Positions 34,430 to 44,915 of a DNA stretch of 64,000 bases are shown one piece after another (positions within the stretch are counted from its first letter, which is position 1; each line of letters opens with the position of its first letter). Made by a program: the position numbers and the translations under genes. The notes under the pieces were generated by a model. The model was not told where the DNA came from and did not search any database. It saw only the letters and a program-made list of their open reading frames with translations. Source of the DNA: Cochleicola gelatinilyticus (GTDB taxonomy: Bacteria; Bacteroidota; Bacteroidia; Flavobacteriales; Flavobacteriaceae); contig NZ_LRXL01000053.1 in the NCBI RefSeq assembly GCF_001637325.1, forward strand, positions 1 through 64,000, written 5' to 3'.

Positions 34430-36694
34430 CTACTCGTTCTGTTTTTTAATAAGATTAAGTGCAGACCCCTCACGATACCATCTAATTTGAGCATCATTAT
34501 AAGTGTGATTTGCTTTAATAGTGTCTTTACCTCCGTCTGCGTGTACAACTTCAATCGTTAAAGGCTTATTCTCTGCAAAATCTGCTATATCTATGAAATT
34601 AAAGGTATCGTCTTCTTGGATAAGATCATAATCAGCTTCATTAGCGAATGTGAGCCCAAGCATTCCTTGTTTCTTCAAATTTGTCTCATGAATACGAGCG
34701 AACGATTTCACTAATACTGCAGCAACTCCAAGGTGTCGTGGCTCCATAGCAGCATGTTCCCTAGAAGAACCTTCCCCGTAGTTATGATCTCCCACGACAA
34801 TGGTTTTTATTCCTTTAGCCTTATACGCTCTTTGTGTGTCTGGAACACCACCATATTCACCGTCTAATTGATTCTTTACGAAGTTGGTTTTTTTATTGTA
34901 TGCATTCACTGCACCAATTAAACAATTGTTAGAAATATTATCTAAGTGGCCTCTATAACGCAACCAAGGTCCTGCCATAGAAATATGGTCTGTAGTACAT
35001 TTACCGAAGGCTTTAATAAGCAACTTCATGCCTTGCATTTCTTCATCACGAATGGGTTCGAATGGTGTAAGTAACTCAAGACGTTCACTATCTTCTGCTA
35101 CTTTAATTTTCACTCCGCTTCCATCGGGATCGGGTGCTAAATACCCATTATCATCTACATCAAATCCTAAGGGAGGTAATTCGATACCTCTTGGTTCATC
35201 TAATTTAATCTGCTCACCATCTTCATTTAATAAGGTATCGTTCATTGGATCGAAATCTAATCTTCCAGAGATTGCAATTGCCGCAACCATTTCTGGGGAT
35301 CCTACAAAAGCGTGTGTATTTGGGTTTCCGTCTGCACGTTTTGAGAAGTTTCGATTAAAAGAATGTACAATTGTATTTTTTTCATCTCCCTTTAAGTCAC
35401 TACGGTCCCATTGTCCAATACAGGGTCCACAAGCATTTGTAAATACCGTTGCTCCTAGTTTTTCGAAAACCTGAAGTAATCCGTCGCGTTCTGCTGTAAA
35501 ACGAATTTGTTCAGATCCGGGATTAATTCCGAAGTCACTTTTAGGTTTTAATTTTTTATCGATCGCTTGTTGTGCAATTGAAGCAGCTCGGGTAAGATCT
35601 TCGTATGAAGAGTTGGTACAAGAACCAATTAATCCCCAATCTACTTTTATAGGCCAGTCGTTCTTTTTTGCTTTTTCGCCTAGTTCACCTACAGGTGTAG
35701 CGAGGTCTGGTGTAAATGGTCCGTTTAAATGAGGACGTAATGTAGAAAGGTCGATTTCTATAACTTCGTCGAAATATGTTTCTGGGTCAGCATATACTTC
35801 ATCATCTCCTGTAAGATATGGACGAATTTCATTAGCTGCATCTGCAACATCGGCTCTATCGGTCGCTCTTAAGAAACGTTCCATAGAATCATCATATCCA
35901 AATGTAGAGGTCGTTGCTCCAATCTCAGCTCCCATATTACAGATCGTTCCTTTTCCAGTACACGACAAGTTTTTAGCACCTGGTCCAAAATATTCAACGA
36001 TTGCTCCTGTTCCTCCTTTTACAGTAAGAATACCTGCTACTTTTAAAATAACATCTTTTGAGGCAGTCCAACCATTTAACTCACCCGTTAATTTTACACC
36101 AATTAACTTAGGAAATTTAAGCTCCCAAGCCATTCCAGCCATAACATCAACTGCATCTGCACCACCTACTCCAATGGCAACCATCCCAAGACCACCAGCA
36201 TTCACAGTATGAGAGTCGGTACCAATCATCATTCCTCCAGGGAATGCATAATTTTCTAATACTACTTGGTGAATAATTCCCGCTCCTGGTTTCCAAAAGC
36301 CGATACCATATTTATTAGAAACCGATTCAAGAAAATCGAATACCTCATTACTTGTTTCGTTAGCACGAATAAGATCTTTTTTCGCTCCTTGCTTTGCTTG
36401 AATAAGGTGATCGCAATGTACGGTTGTTGGAACCGCTACATTTTTCTTTCCTGCCTGCATAAACTGAAGTAATGCCATTTGTGCAGTAGCATCTTGACAC
36501 GCGATACGATCGGGTGCAAAATCAACATAATCTTTACCACGTGTTAACTTCTTAGTTGGATTTCCATCCCAAAGGTGACTATAAAGAATTTTTTCTGAAA
36601 GGGTTAGGGGTCTTCCCACAATGTCGCGTGCTTTATCTACACGTTCGGCCATTTGCGAATAGACCTTTTTAATCATATCGATATCGAATGCCAT
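34430..36694 (-). CDS. acn: Aconitate hydratase
   Basis: Citrate-isocitrate isomerase of the TCA cycle. 754 residues, close to mitochondrial-type aconitase. The three iron-sulphur cysteines are found in '[17 protein letters not shown]' and '[17 protein letters not shown]'; also '[20 protein letters not shown]' and the swivel-domain '[20 protein letters not shown]'. Monocistronic by context. Confidence 0.96.
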   Translation of the reverse strand: MAFDIDMIKKVYSQMAERVDKARDIVGRPLTLSEKILYSHLWDGNPTKKLTRGKDYVDFAPDRIACQDATAQMALLQFMQAGKKNVAVPTTVHCDHLIQAKQGAKKDLIRANETSNEVFDFLESVSNKYGIGFWKPGAGIIHQVVLENYAFPGGMMIGTDSHTVNAGGLGMVAIGVGGADAVDVMAGMAWELKFPKLIGVKLTGELNGWTASKDVILKVAGILTVKGGTGAIVEYFGPGAKNLSCTGKGTICNMGAEIGATTSTFGYDDSMERFLRATDRADVADAANEIRPYLTGDDEVYADPETYFDEVIEIDLSTLRPHLNGPFTPDLATPVGELGEKAKKNDWPIKVDWGLIGSCTNSSYEDLTRAASIAQQAIDKKLKPKSDFGINPGSEQIRFTAERDGLLQVFEKLGATVFTNACGPCIGQWDRSDLKGDEKNTIVHSFNRNFSKRADGNPNTHAFVGSPEMVAAIAISGRLDFDPMNDTLLNEDGEQIKLDEPRGIELPPLGFDVDDNGYLAPDPDGSGVKIKVAEDSERLELLTPFEPIRDEEMQGMKLLIKAFGKCTTDHISMAGPWLRYRGHLDNISNNCLIGAVNAYNKKTNFVKNQLDGEYGGVPDTQRAYKAKGIKTIVVGDHNYGEGSSREHAAMEPRHLGVAAVLVKSFARIHETNLKKQGMLGLTFANEADYDLIQEDDTFNFIDIADFAENKPLTIEVVHADGGKDTIKANHTYNDAQIRWYREGSALNLIKKQNE

Positions 36695-36758
36695 AATTAT
36701 TTTCGGTTTAAGTTTTTTTTTGAATTTGCACTACTGAAGTTTCAGGAGTGGCGGATTG

Positions 36759-36766
36759 CAAAAGTA
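36759..36766 (-). promoter_or_regulatory. -7 box of the aconitase promoter
   Basis: Minus-strand TACTTTTG, a perfect TAnnTTTG, 65 bases before the aconitase ATG. The region 19-22 bp further upstream has no TTG, so this promoter may need an activator or the call may be wrong. Confidence 0.35.
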
Positions 36767-36962
36767 CAAAATTTTGAAATCATTTAAAAATACCTAATAG
36801 ATAAGGAGTTTCATTGAAGATAATTCAATAAAAAGAATAGATAATGCTTATTATTAACAAATATCTAATTTAGTGCATTTAAAATTGTGAATTTATAAAA
36901 AATCAGCCCTTTTAAAAGAAGAATGCATTTATGAGAAAAAGCTATCGTTACTTAGAATGAAT

Positions 36963-37916
36963 TTAAAATAGGCTTGAAATAATTTCTTCAATGGTTAATC
37001 CTTCGGCTTCTGCCTTATAATTTTTTATAAGTCTATGGCGTAGAATTCCAATTGCTACTTTTTGAACATCTTCAATGTCGGGAGAAAATTTCCCATGCAA
37101 AGCAGCATTTGCTTTTGCAGCTAAGATAAGATTTTGGGAGGCTCTTGGTCCTGCTCCCCAGTCGATATAATTTTTAACGATCTCTGGTGCAGCTTGACTT
37201 TTAGGTCGTGTCTTTCCAACTAAAGTCACTGCATATTCTACTACATTATCTGCAACTGGAATTTTTCGGATTAACTGTTGAAATTCGATGATTTCTTGAG
37301 CAGAAAATAGTGCATTTATAGTATTTGTAGTTCCAGCAGTGGTAGATTTAACTACCTCTACCTCTTCAGAAAAACTTGGATAGTCGAGATTAACAGCAAA
37401 CATAAAACGGTCCAATTGGGCTTCAGGCAACGGATAGGTACCTTCTTGCTCGATTGGGTTTTGTGTCGCTAAGACAAAATAAGGAAGCTCTAATTTATAA
37501 TGATTTCCCGCTACTGTTACCGACCGCTCCTGCATTGCTTCTAATAAAGCTGCTTGTGTTTTTGGAGGTGTACGGTTAATTTCATCAGCAAGAATGATAT
37601 TTGAAAAGATAGGCCCTTTAATAAATTTAAATGTCCTATTCTCATCAAGAATTTCAGATCCCAAAATATCACTGGGCATTAAATCGGGAGTAAATTGAAT
37701 TCTTTTAAATTGAAGTCCCAATGCTTGTGCAACAGTATTCACTAACAAGGTTTTTGCTAAACCAGGAACACCAATTAGAAGTGCGTGACCTCCAGAAAAT
37801 ATAGAGAGAAGGACTTGCTCTACAACTTCATCCTGTCCTACAATTACTTTTTTTATTTCCTGTCGTAAGGCTTCGTATTTTGAAACCAATTGTTTTACTG
37901 CTGCTACGTCTGACAT
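36963..37916 (-). CDS. moxR: MoxR-family AAA+ ATPase
   Basis: 317 residues: Walker A 'IGVPGLAKTLLVN', Walker B 'IILADEINRTPPKTQAALLE', sensor 1 'VLATQNPIEQEGTYPLPEAQ', arginine-containing 'LDRFMFAVNLDYPSF'. MoxR ATPases act as chaperones for metal insertion or envelope complexes, usually beside VWA-domain genes; here the neighbours are SurA-type chaperone genes, and the gene follows them by a single base. An envelope-maturation role is inferred. Confidence 0.93.
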   Translation of the reverse strand: MSDVAAVKQLVSKYEALRQEIKKVIVGQDEVVEQVLLSIFSGGHALLIGVPGLAKTLLVNTVAQALGLQFKRIQFTPDLMPSDILGSEILDENRTFKFIKGPIFSNIILADEINRTPPKTQAALLEAMQERSVTVAGNHYKLELPYFVLATQNPIEQEGTYPLPEAQLDRFMFAVNLDYPSFSEEVEVVKSTTAGTTNTINALFSAQEIIEFQQLIRKIPVADNVVEYAVTLVGKTRPKSQAAPEIVKNYIDWGAGPRASQNLILAAKANAALHGKFSPDIEDVQKVAIGILRHRLIKNYKAEAEGLTIEEIISSLF

Positions 37917-37917
37917 A

Positions 37918-39396
37918 CTATTGATTTTTCAGCCAATTACTTGAAAACTCGCAATTGTTGTAGTCTTCATTTACATTTACATATGTTTCCTTTATCTTTT
38001 TATTCTGCCAAGTTTCGATTGCCTTAATTTGCTTCTGCTTTAATGCAAGATCTTTTACCTTCTCATAATCTTTTACATAGTCTGCTTGGTGTTCTTTGTA
38101 TCGTTTGGTTACGGTAAGTATTTTAAATTTACTTTTCCCAGTATAATCACGATCTGTTTGAACTTTAGTAACCTCTCCTTCTTTTAAATTATATACCTGA
38201 GCACTTAACGTAGGATCCATTTTAGTTAAGTCGAAACGGGTGTCGAATGTTGTAGGGTTTACTAATTGCCCTCCACTATTACGGGTTTCTTTTTCATCCG
38301 AATACTTTTTTGCAGCGTCTGCAAAAGTAATCTCTTCTTCTACGATTTGTCTTCGAATGTCTTTAATTTCAGCTTCTGCCTTATCGATGGTGGTTTGCGA
38401 AACCTCTGGAAACAATAGAACGTGGCGTACATCTAATTCCTGTCCACGAATCTTTTCTACCATTAAAATATGAAAACCAAATTCTGTTTCGAAAGGCTCA
38501 CTAATTTCTCCTTCTAATAAAGAGAACGCTTGATCTTTAAATTCTTTTGCAAATGGAGTATCTCGTTTTACTCCTGTAATTAATCCACCTTTTGAGGCAG
38601 ACCCTGGGTCTTTTGAGTACAATACAGCCTTGGTAGCGAAACTAGTACCGTTTTCGATTACATCCTGTCTCATTTGGGCAAGTCGATCGATTACATCCTG
38701 TTTTGCTGCTCTGTTAATTTCTGGTTCTATTACGATTTGTGCAACTTCAACTTCCGCACTGAATACGGGTCGTTCATCTTCAGGAATGTCATAAAAGAAA
38801 CTTCTAATTTCTTCTGGAGTAATCTCGATATCATCCACTACTTTACGTTGCATTTCACTTGCTAATCGAACCGTTTTGTTTACTTCAAAAAGTTCTTTTT
38901 TAACCTCAGCGATATTATCCTTTCTGTAAAAGCTAGCAACTTTTTCTTCGGTGCCAAGTTCACTAATCATATAGCTCATTTGTTGTTCGATTTGCTGATT
39001 AATTTCAGCGTCGGGAACAACAATACTATCAATCTTTGCGTGGTGCGCATATAATTTGTCTTCTAAGAGTTTCCCTAAAAGCTGGCAGCGTGTAATTTCT
39101 TCGGTAGAAATCCCCTGTTGCTTTAACTCAACATAACTTTTATCGATATCACTATCTAAGACAACATAATCTCCAACTACGGCAGAAACACCTTCTGCTT
39201 TGTAGCGTTTAAAAGGTTGTGTTGTATCCCTAACAGATGTAGTTGCCGGTTGTATAAGTGCAGTTTCTGCATTTACTGTTCCAGTACTGTCTATTGTTAC
39301 TACTTCTTGCGCAAAAACAATCCCTTGCCATAGTGCGAATAATAAGAGTAAACTAGTTTTCTTTGTAAATTTCAAAATTTGAATTTTTAATGGCAT
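37918..39396 (-). CDS. SurA/parvulin-type peptidyl-prolyl isomerase
   Basis: Periplasmic outer-membrane-protein chaperone/isomerase. About 492 residues from the ATG at 39396; a TTG at 39375 gives the cleaner signal peptide 'MKFTKKTSLLLLFALWQGIV' and may be the true start, while the frame opens at 39417. SurA N-like region (about 65-200), then two parvulin domains: 'AEVEVAQIVIEP...' and 'DVRHVLLFPEV...', with 'DPGSASKGGLITGVKRDTPF' and 'FGFHILMVEKI'. It overlaps the preceding lipoprotein gene, so it is translationally coupled. Confidence 0.9.
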   Translation of the reverse strand: MPLKIQILKFTKKTSLLLLFALWQGIVFAQEVVTIDSTGTVNAETALIQPATTSVRDTTQPFKRYKAEGVSAVVGDYVVLDSDIDKSYVELKQQGISTEEITRCQLLGKLLEDKLYAHHAKIDSIVVPDAEINQQIEQQMSYMISELGTEEKVASFYRKDNIAEVKKELFEVNKTVRLASEMQRKVVDDIEITPEEIRSFFYDIPEDERPVFSAEVEVAQIVIEPEINRAAKQDVIDRLAQMRQDVIENGTSFATKAVLYSKDPGSASKGGLITGVKRDTPFAKEFKDQAFSLLEGEISEPFETEFGFHILMVEKIRGQELDVRHVLLFPEVSQTTIDKAEAEIKDIRRQIVEEEITFADAAKKYSDEKETRNSGGQLVNPTTFDTRFDLTKMDPTLSAQVYNLKEGEVTKVQTDRDYTGKSKFKILTVTKRYKEHQADYVKDYEKVKDLALKQKQIKAIETWQNKKIKETYVNVNEDYNNCEFSSNWLKNQ

Positions 39397-40207
39397 CTTG
39401 TGTAATATCTTTTTCAAGTTTTTTAATAAGCTGAAGCTTCCTTTTGTTGAGAATTATTTGTTCGATGGTTGATTGTAAAAAGGAAAGAGGTGCAATATCA
39501 TTGGTTGCTAGAATGTCTTCAATTTGCACCAAATATACTCCTAATGAATCTTGTAGCTGGGTAAAATTAGTTTTTTTTAACACTTGACTTTCTTTATCCT
39601 TAAGGATTGGAAGTGCTCGGTATAAAGATGACTTTTCTACCCATGTAGAATCATTTAAATTATACCCTTTAAATTGAATGCCTAGCGCAGATAGACTTTT
39701 TTTATCTGAATCATTGAAACGTTTTAACATTTCACGTGCTTGCGCTAAATTTCCATACAATTCGGGAACGTGTATGTAACGCACTTTATACAATGGATCA
39801 TTTAGTTTAAAATTTTCCTTATTGGTCTCGTAAAATCGTTCCACCTCAGTAACGGTAACCGAACTATCTAATTGCTGTGCTACTATATTGCTTTTGTAAG
39901 CATCGGTATACAGTTCATTTTTATAATCTCTAACCAATTTATTGTACGACTCTAATTGCTCTTCTGGCAGGTTAATTCGCGCTTGATCTAATAATAACTG
40001 CTGCGTTGCCCAGCGATTCACATAATTAGTTACAATTAATGTACTGTCTTCTTTTGAAGTAGTTTCAGAAATAAGATCCTTAATATCATCGTAATACAAA
40101 AAACTTTGGTTCACTCTTGCAATCGGCACTTTCTCTGAATCTTGCTTGAAATAATCGCAAGAAACAAACAGAAGCCCAATTACAAAAAGAAGTCCGAATT
40201 TATACAT
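39353..40207 (-). CDS. SurA-like lipoprotein lacking a clear parvulin domain
   Basis: 284 residues with a lipoprotein signal peptide ('LLFVIGLLFVSC', then DYFKQ). Its sequence ('IARVNQSFLYYDDIKDLISE', 'VNRWATQQLLLDQARI') resembles the SurA/PpiD N-terminal chaperone region, and the middle (residues about 125-220) looks like a degenerate isomerase segment without the conserved parvulin motifs seen in both neighbours. It sits between two parvulin genes with overlaps at both ends (1 base upstream), so it is probably a partner chaperone for outer-membrane protein folding. Confidence 0.78.
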   Translation of the reverse strand: MYKFGLLFVIGLLFVSCDYFKQDSEKVPIARVNQSFLYYDDIKDLISETTSKEDSTLIVTNYVNRWATQQLLLDQARINLPEEQLESYNKLVRDYKNELYTDAYKSNIVAQQLDSSVTVTEVERFYETNKENFKLNDPLYKVRYIHVPELYGNLAQAREMLKRFNDSDKKSLSALGIQFKGYNLNDSTWVEKSSLYRALPILKDKESQVLKKTNFTQLQDSLGVYLVQIEDILATNDIAPLSFLQSTIEQIILNKRKLQLIKKLEKDITQDAIKNSNFEIYKEN

Positions 40208-42159
40208 TAAGATTTAAGTTCTTTTTTTACTTTTTTCAATGTTTTCTTATTTACTTCAACAGTGTGGTTGTTGTGCAATTCTTGCATCCAAGTTTTTTCT
40301 AAATAGTTTTGGTAGTCACTTATTACACGACCTTTCGTTTCATCGAAGGTTTTAATACCTGGAGGCACTATTTCTACAGTGGAAACTACTATGAAAGATG
40401 CATCTTTTTCAAAGATTTCTGAAACTCCTTCACGTGGATTAAAACCTGCAGGCAATGCTCTATCATCTAGTTCGAAAAGACCTTCAGAAATAATCACATT
40501 CACCTTGTCTTTATTTAGTTTTTCCTTAATTGCTTCCGAAGTAATCCCTTGAGACATTAATTTTTTTGCTTCTTCAGCTAAGGCTTTCTCAGGTGCAGAA
40601 ACAATAACCCCCTTAATTCTTTCACCCGTTTTATAACTGTCCTTATGGGTGTCGTAATAAGATTTAAGTGCTATTGTATCTTTTTTTGCTTTTCCCCAGA
40701 TATTCTCGTTCATTACGTCAAAAATAAGAAGTCCGTCACGGTATTCATTAATAGTAGCACCGTATTTTTCATTCTCCTTTTCAAGATTTTTTCTAAAATA
40801 GTCTTTAATCGTAGTATCCTCAAAAGCTTGATAAGCATCGTTTAACATAGCTCTTTTACTACTTAGCGCACGCATTCCTTTTTGTTGTGTTTCAAGGTAT
40901 TTAGCAAAATCATCGAAGGTATACGAAGTTTCTCCAATAGTGAATAGCTTTTTATTTTCTGAAGAAGGTATTGGAGCGTAATGCCAGTCTCTTTTCAAAA
41001 TAGAATCTGAAACTTTCTCCATAAAATAGGGCATAAAATCTACGCCTTTTTTGAAACTATACTTTGTTTTAATTTTATTGTTAACTGCATCATCGATTAA
41101 TTTTGAACGCTCCGATTTTTCGATTTGTTTTAACAAACTTTCTTTTTCATCTTCGAAAGAAGGAATAGGAAAGCGTTTGTTTAATTTAATTATATGCCAG
41201 CCAAATTCAGATTTTACTGGTTTTGAAACATCCCCAGGATTTTGAAGTGAATAAGCTTCATTTTCAAATTCAGGAGAGCGTAGATCGCCTTTTGTAAAAG
41301 CTCTTAGTTCCCCGTCTTTTTTTGCCGAGCCTTTATCATCTGAGAATTGTTTAGCTAAACTAGCAAAAGACTCTCCTTGTTGAATTTTAGCATATAAATC
41401 ATTTATTCGTTCTTCGGCATTAAAGGTTGGATTCTCTTTTTTCTCAATAATCATGATGTGAGAAACCGAGATTTGTGGAGCTCTTTTACGACGATTGGTC
41501 ACTTTTATGATATGATATCCAAATTGTGTTCTAACAATATCCGATATTTCTCCAACTGGCGTGTTAAAAGCGGCAGTTTCAAAATCGTATACCATTTTAA
41601 AAGAAGAAAAATATCCTAATGCTCCCCCACGTTCAGCGGCTCCAGGCTCCTCAGAATATTCTTTCACTAAAGCTGAAAAGTCTTCTCCTTTACGAGCTTT
41701 TACTTGCGCTTCTTTAATTTTGTCGTATGCTTTAAGGGTGTCTTTAGGGAGATCGTTATACGAAGAGCGTACTAAGATGTGAGACGCTTCTACTTCTTCC
41801 AATCCTCTTTCGTATGCTTCCTTTACAAGTTCTTCACTTAAGTTATCCTCATATAAGTAACCCCGTGAAAGTTGATCCTCATATTTTTTAAACTCTCTCT
41901 TATATTCTGGAGTTTCATTGAGTTTTTGCTTATAAGCTTCAGCTACTTTCAGTTTATAATCAATAAAAAGTTCTAGATAGCCATCTACGCTTTTTTGAGA
42001 ATCGTCTTGAACCAACTCTAAATTTTTGGAATAAACCCTCTTAAATTCTGAAGCATAAACAGGTGCTCCATCAATGGTTAATAAAATGTCTTTTTTCTTC
42101 TGAGCCCAGAGACTACTGCAAACTATAAGAAGAACAAGAGATACAATATATTTATTCAT
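40207..42159 (-). CDS. Large periplasmic peptidyl-prolyl isomerase with two parvulin domains
   Basis: 650 residues. Signal peptide 'MNKYIVSLVLLIVCSSLWAQ'. N-terminal SurA-like region, parvulin domain one ('VEASHILVRSSYNDLPKD', 'EPGAAERGGALGYFSSFKMV', 'FGYHIIKVTNRRKRAP'), parvulin domain two ('QISVSHIMIIEKKENPT', 'FGWHIIKLNKRFPIP'), then a ~300-residue C-terminal extension not recognised as a separate family. First gene of the operon (isomerase, lipoprotein, isomerase, moxR). It follows a good promoter match. Confidence 0.92.
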   Translation of the reverse strand: MNKYIVSLVLLIVCSSLWAQKKKDILLTIDGAPVYASEFKRVYSKNLELVQDDSQKSVDGYLELFIDYKLKVAEAYKQKLNETPEYKREFKKYEDQLSRGYLYEDNLSEELVKEAYERGLEEVEASHILVRSSYNDLPKDTLKAYDKIKEAQVKARKGEDFSALVKEYSEEPGAAERGGALGYFSSFKMVYDFETAAFNTPVGEISDIVRTQFGYHIIKVTNRRKRAPQISVSHIMIIEKKENPTFNAEERINDLYAKIQQGESFASLAKQFSDDKGSAKKDGELRAFTKGDLRSPEFENEAYSLQNPGDVSKPVKSEFGWHIIKLNKRFPIPSFEDEKESLLKQIEKSERSKLIDDAVNNKIKTKYSFKKGVDFMPYFMEKVSDSILKRDWHYAPIPSSENKKLFTIGETSYTFDDFAKYLETQQKGMRALSSKRAMLNDAYQAFEDTTIKDYFRKNLEKENEKYGATINEYRDGLLIFDVMNENIWGKAKKDTIALKSYYDTHKDSYKTGERIKGVIVSAPEKALAEEAKKLMSQGITSEAIKEKLNKDKVNVIISEGLFELDDRALPAGFNPREGVSEIFEKDASFIVVSTVEIVPPGIKTFDETKGRVISDYQNYLEKTWMQELHNNHTVEVNKKTLKKVKKELKS

Positions 42160-42190
42160 TGGTGTTATTTTTATTCAAATTGAAGCGTGG

Positions 42191-42220
42191 CAAAAGTAAC
42201 AAAAAGGATTTGTTTTGCAA
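42191..42220 (-). promoter_or_regulatory. Promoter of the isomerase-moxR operon
   Basis: Minus strand TTG (42218-42220), a 19-bp spacer, TACTTTTG (42191-42198): a full Bacteroidetes-type match 32 bases before the ATG. Confidence 0.6.
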
Positions 42221-42283
42221 GGTTGTTTCGATAACGCATTTCGTTACAAATTAGTGTCTGTTTCTTCAGAAATTGAAAAGTTG

Positions 42284-42291
42284 TAACTTTG
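42284..42291 (+). promoter_or_regulatory. -7 box upstream of the 79-residue protein gene
   Basis: TAACTTTG, a perfect TAnnTTTG, 43 bases before the ATG. There is no TTG at the usual -33 distance (TTTC at 42261-42264 is the nearest), so strength is uncertain. Confidence 0.35.
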
Positions 42292-42334
42292 TATTTTCGA
42301 ATCAATCTAATTTAATTTTTAGCTGTAAAGAAGC

Positions 42335-42574
42335 ATGGAACAAATAAAACTTTTGTGGGATTTTAGAGGGCCTAACGCAGCACCTATTGCTCAACATCAT
42401 GCTATACATTTGGAAGATTTTGCCAAGCTAGAGCAATTGTCTCATTATAAAGTAGGAACCGAAATAGTTACAGATATGCATCACATTGCCTACCTTATTG
42501 TTGAAAAAAAGCACATGGACGATCTGCGCGCTCGTCTAAAACCCACTCGAGGACAACGTTACAATCCATACTAA
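42335..42574 (+). CDS. Small conserved flavobacterial protein, function unknown
   Basis: 79 residues, soluble, His-rich: 'PIAQHHAIHLEDFAKLEQ', 'IVTDMHHIAYLIVEKKHMDD'. No signal peptide. It resembles short proteins of about this size seen in Flavobacteriia, but I know no function. The five or so paired His residues suggest possible metal or haem binding, as inference only. It has its own -7 box and is not overlapped by a better ORF. Confidence 0.75.
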   Translation: MEQIKLLWDFRGPNAAPIAQHHAIHLEDFAKLEQLSHYKVGTEIVTDMHHIAYLIVEKKHMDDLRARLKPTRGQRYNPY

Positions 42575-42713
42575 ATTAAAAAATTAAATTCTTATCATTT
42601 AGAAGACCAATTGGCACGAATTATGAAGAGCATTCTGTAACATCTTCTCAATGCCATCGTCTATTTGTGAGAAATTAATACTACTATTGCATCGCGAATT
42701 AAAAACAAAACAC

Positions 42714-43220
42714 ATGAAATTTTTACACATTGCCTTTTTAACCCTTTGTATTTCAGGATTTGCACAAACCAAAGTTGGTACTGCAGATATTGATTTTATC
42801 CTTTCTCAAATGCCAGATCTTACAAAAGCTCAAGAACAAGTTACTGCTTACGGAAAGCGCCTAGATACCGATCTGGATGCAAAATTAGCTGAGTATCAAT
42901 CATTAATTGATGCCTATAAAGCTGGCGAGACCACATTTACAGAAGACATAAAAAAACAGAAGCAGACCGAACTTATGACAATGGATAACGACATTGCTAA
43001 ATTTCGTCAAAATGGAACTCAATTAATAGGCTTAAAAAGAGAAGAAGTTTTACGCCCTCTATATGCTAAAATAGGCGTTGCTTTAGAAACCGTTGCAAAA
43101 GCTGAGGCGTATACACAAGTATTACAAACAGGAAATTCTCTTATTTATACCGACCAAAACTACGATCTTACCGATCTTATTCTTAAAGAGTTGGGAATTG
43201 AGGTGAAGAATGAGGAGTAA
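42714..43220 (+). CDS. OmpH/Skp-like periplasmic chaperone
   Basis: 168 residues from the ATG at 42714, giving the signal peptide 'MKFLHIAFLTLCISGFAQ'; the longer frame from 42651 adds 21 residues without sense. 'KVGTADIDFILSQMPDLTKA' and the long helical middle followed by 'PLYAKIGVALETVAKAEAYT' and 'YDLTDLILKELGI' are the Skp/OmpH pattern. It escorts unfolded outer-membrane proteins across the periplasm, complementing the SurA-type genes encoded divergently nearby. Confidence 0.9.
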   Translation: MKFLHIAFLTLCISGFAQTKVGTADIDFILSQMPDLTKAQEQVTAYGKRLDTDLDAKLAEYQSLIDAYKAGETTFTEDIKKQKQTELMTMDNDIAKFRQNGTQLIGLKREEVLRPLYAKIGVALETVAKAEAYTQVLQTGNSLIYTDQNYDLTDLILKELGIEVKNEE

Positions 43221-43244
43221 TTTTTTTAAACAAAACCTATACAA

Positions 43245-43279
43245 ACAAAAGCCCCTCTATGTGAGGGGCTTTTGTTTTA
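43245..43279. terminator. Bidirectional terminator between skp-like gene and guaB
   Basis: Stem ACAAAAGCCCCTC / GAGGGGCTTTTGT (43245-43257 and 43263-43275) with a 5-base loop and T run. It serves both convergent transcripts. Confidence 0.9.
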
Positions 43280-43338
43280 TAAGCTACTTTTTTAAAAGAT
43301 GCTCGAATAACTTTTTAATAAATAGTCTTTAGGAGGTC

Positions 43339-44811
43339 TTACCGTGAGTAATTTGGAGATTCCTTTGTGATCGTAACATCGTGTGGATGACTCTCGTTTA
43401 TTCCAGATGCGGTTATCTTTACAAAGCGTCCATTTTCTTTTAAAGTCTCAATATCTTTTGAGCCACAATACCCCATACCAGCTCGGAGTCCACCAATAAA
43501 TTGGGTCATACTTTCAACTAATTCCCCTTTGTAGGGTACGCGACCTACAATTCCTTCAGGCACTAGTTTTTTAATATCGTCTTCCACATCTTGAAAATAA
43601 CGATCTTTAGATCCTTGCTTCATTGCTTCAACAGAACCCATTCCACGATACGACTTAAATTTTCGCCCTTCATAAATAATGGTTTCTCCAGGAGATTCTT
43701 TCGTACCAGCTAACAGCGATCCTAGCATAACACAATCTGCTCCAGCCGCAATTGCTTTTGGAATGTCACCAGTATATCTAATTCCCCCATCTGCAATAAC
43801 GGGCACACCACTTCCTTTAATAGCAGCAGCTACCTCTAATACAGCAGAAAACTGCGGAAACCCAACTCCGGCCACCACCCTTGTTGTACAAATAGATCCA
43901 GGTCCAATACCAACTTTAACGGCATCGGCTCCTGCTTCAACTAAATATTTTGCTGCTTCGGCTGTGGCAATATTACCCACAACCACATCCAGTTTCGGAA
44001 ATTTCTTTTTTACTTCTTTCAACACCATGACAACACCTTTAGTGTGACCATGAGCCGTATCGATGATTACAGCATCTACCTGTGCATTTACTAACGCTTC
44101 GGCTCTATCTACTGCATCGGCTGTAACACCCAAAGCTGCAGCAACCCGCAATCTCCCGTATTCATCTTTGTTAGCTGTAGGTTTCTGAGTTAATTTTGTA
44201 ATATCTCTAAAAGTTATAAGTCCTAATAATGTACCGTCATCTTCAACAACGGGGAGTTTCTCGATCTTATTCTTTTGAAGGATGAGTTCGGCTTGTTTAA
44301 GCGAAGTACCTTTTTCGACAGTCACTAAGTTTTCAGTAGTCATTACTTCTTCTAGTGTACGATCAAAATTCTTCTCAAACCTAAGGTCACGATTCGTTAC
44401 TATACCAATTAGTTTACCTGCCTCATCGGTAATAGGAATACCACCGATACTGTATTCTTTCATCGTGTTTTGAGCGTCCCCGACCGTATTTGTTTTTTTC
44501 AATGTCACTGGATCCAAGATCATTCCGCTCTCTGCACGTTTTACTTTGCGAACCTCAGCAGCTTGTTGGTCGATCGTCATGTTTTTGTGCAAAACACCAA
44601 TTCCTCCCTCACGTGCAATCGCAATTGCCATAGCACTTTCGGTCACTGTGTCCATCGCTGCAGAAACGATAGGTACATTAAGTGTAATATTTCTTGAAAA
44701 TTTAGATTCGATCGAAACATCTCTTGGTAAAACTTCAGAGTAATCGGGTACTAAAAGTACATCGTCGTAGGTGAGGCCTTCCCCAAGGATTTTATTTTCG
44801 TGTGCAGTCAT
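43339..44811 (-). CDS. guaB: Inosine-5'-monophosphate dehydrogenase
   Basis: Oxidises IMP to XMP, the committed step of GMP synthesis. 490 residues: TIM barrel interrupted by a CBS-domain pair (about 95-205), catalytic Cys loop '[17 protein letters not shown]', '[16 protein letters not shown]', '[11 protein letters not shown]' and the mobile flap. All catalytic features are present. Monocistronic with its own promoter match and terminator. Confidence 0.97.
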   Translation of the reverse strand: MTAHENKILGEGLTYDDVLLVPDYSEVLPRDVSIESKFSRNITLNVPIVSAAMDTVTESAMAIAIAREGGIGVLHKNMTIDQQAAEVRKVKRAESGMILDPVTLKKTNTVGDAQNTMKEYSIGGIPITDEAGKLIGIVTNRDLRFEKNFDRTLEEVMTTENLVTVEKGTSLKQAELILQKNKIEKLPVVEDDGTLLGLITFRDITKLTQKPTANKDEYGRLRVAAALGVTADAVDRAEALVNAQVDAVIIDTAHGHTKGVVMVLKEVKKKFPKLDVVVGNIATAEAAKYLVEAGADAVKVGIGPGSICTTRVVAGVGFPQFSAVLEVAAAIKGSGVPVIADGGIRYTGDIPKAIAAGADCVMLGSLLAGTKESPGETIIYEGRKFKSYRGMGSVEAMKQGSKDRYFQDVEDDIKKLVPEGIVGRVPYKGELVESMTQFIGGLRAGMGYCGSKDIETLKENGRFVKITASGINESHPHDVTITKESPNYSR

Positions 44812-44865
44812 CGCAATTAAATTATATTCCGAAGATACGGAAAGAAGTTACTGTTTAATTGCGTG

Positions 44866-44898
44866 CAAATGTACGATTAATTGTTGGGATATACTCAA
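44866..44898 (-). promoter_or_regulatory. guaB promoter
   Basis: Minus strand TTG (44896-44898), a 22-bp spacer and TACATTTG (44866-44873). It is 55 bases before the guaB ATG and just after the TonB-receptor gene stop. Confidence 0.55.
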
Positions 44899-44915
44899 TG
44901 CCCTAATTTTAATCG

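Noticed and set aside
35028-35474. 148-codon plus-strand ORF inside the aconitase gene
   Set aside because: Ser/Pro-rich shadow of aconitase on the other strand.
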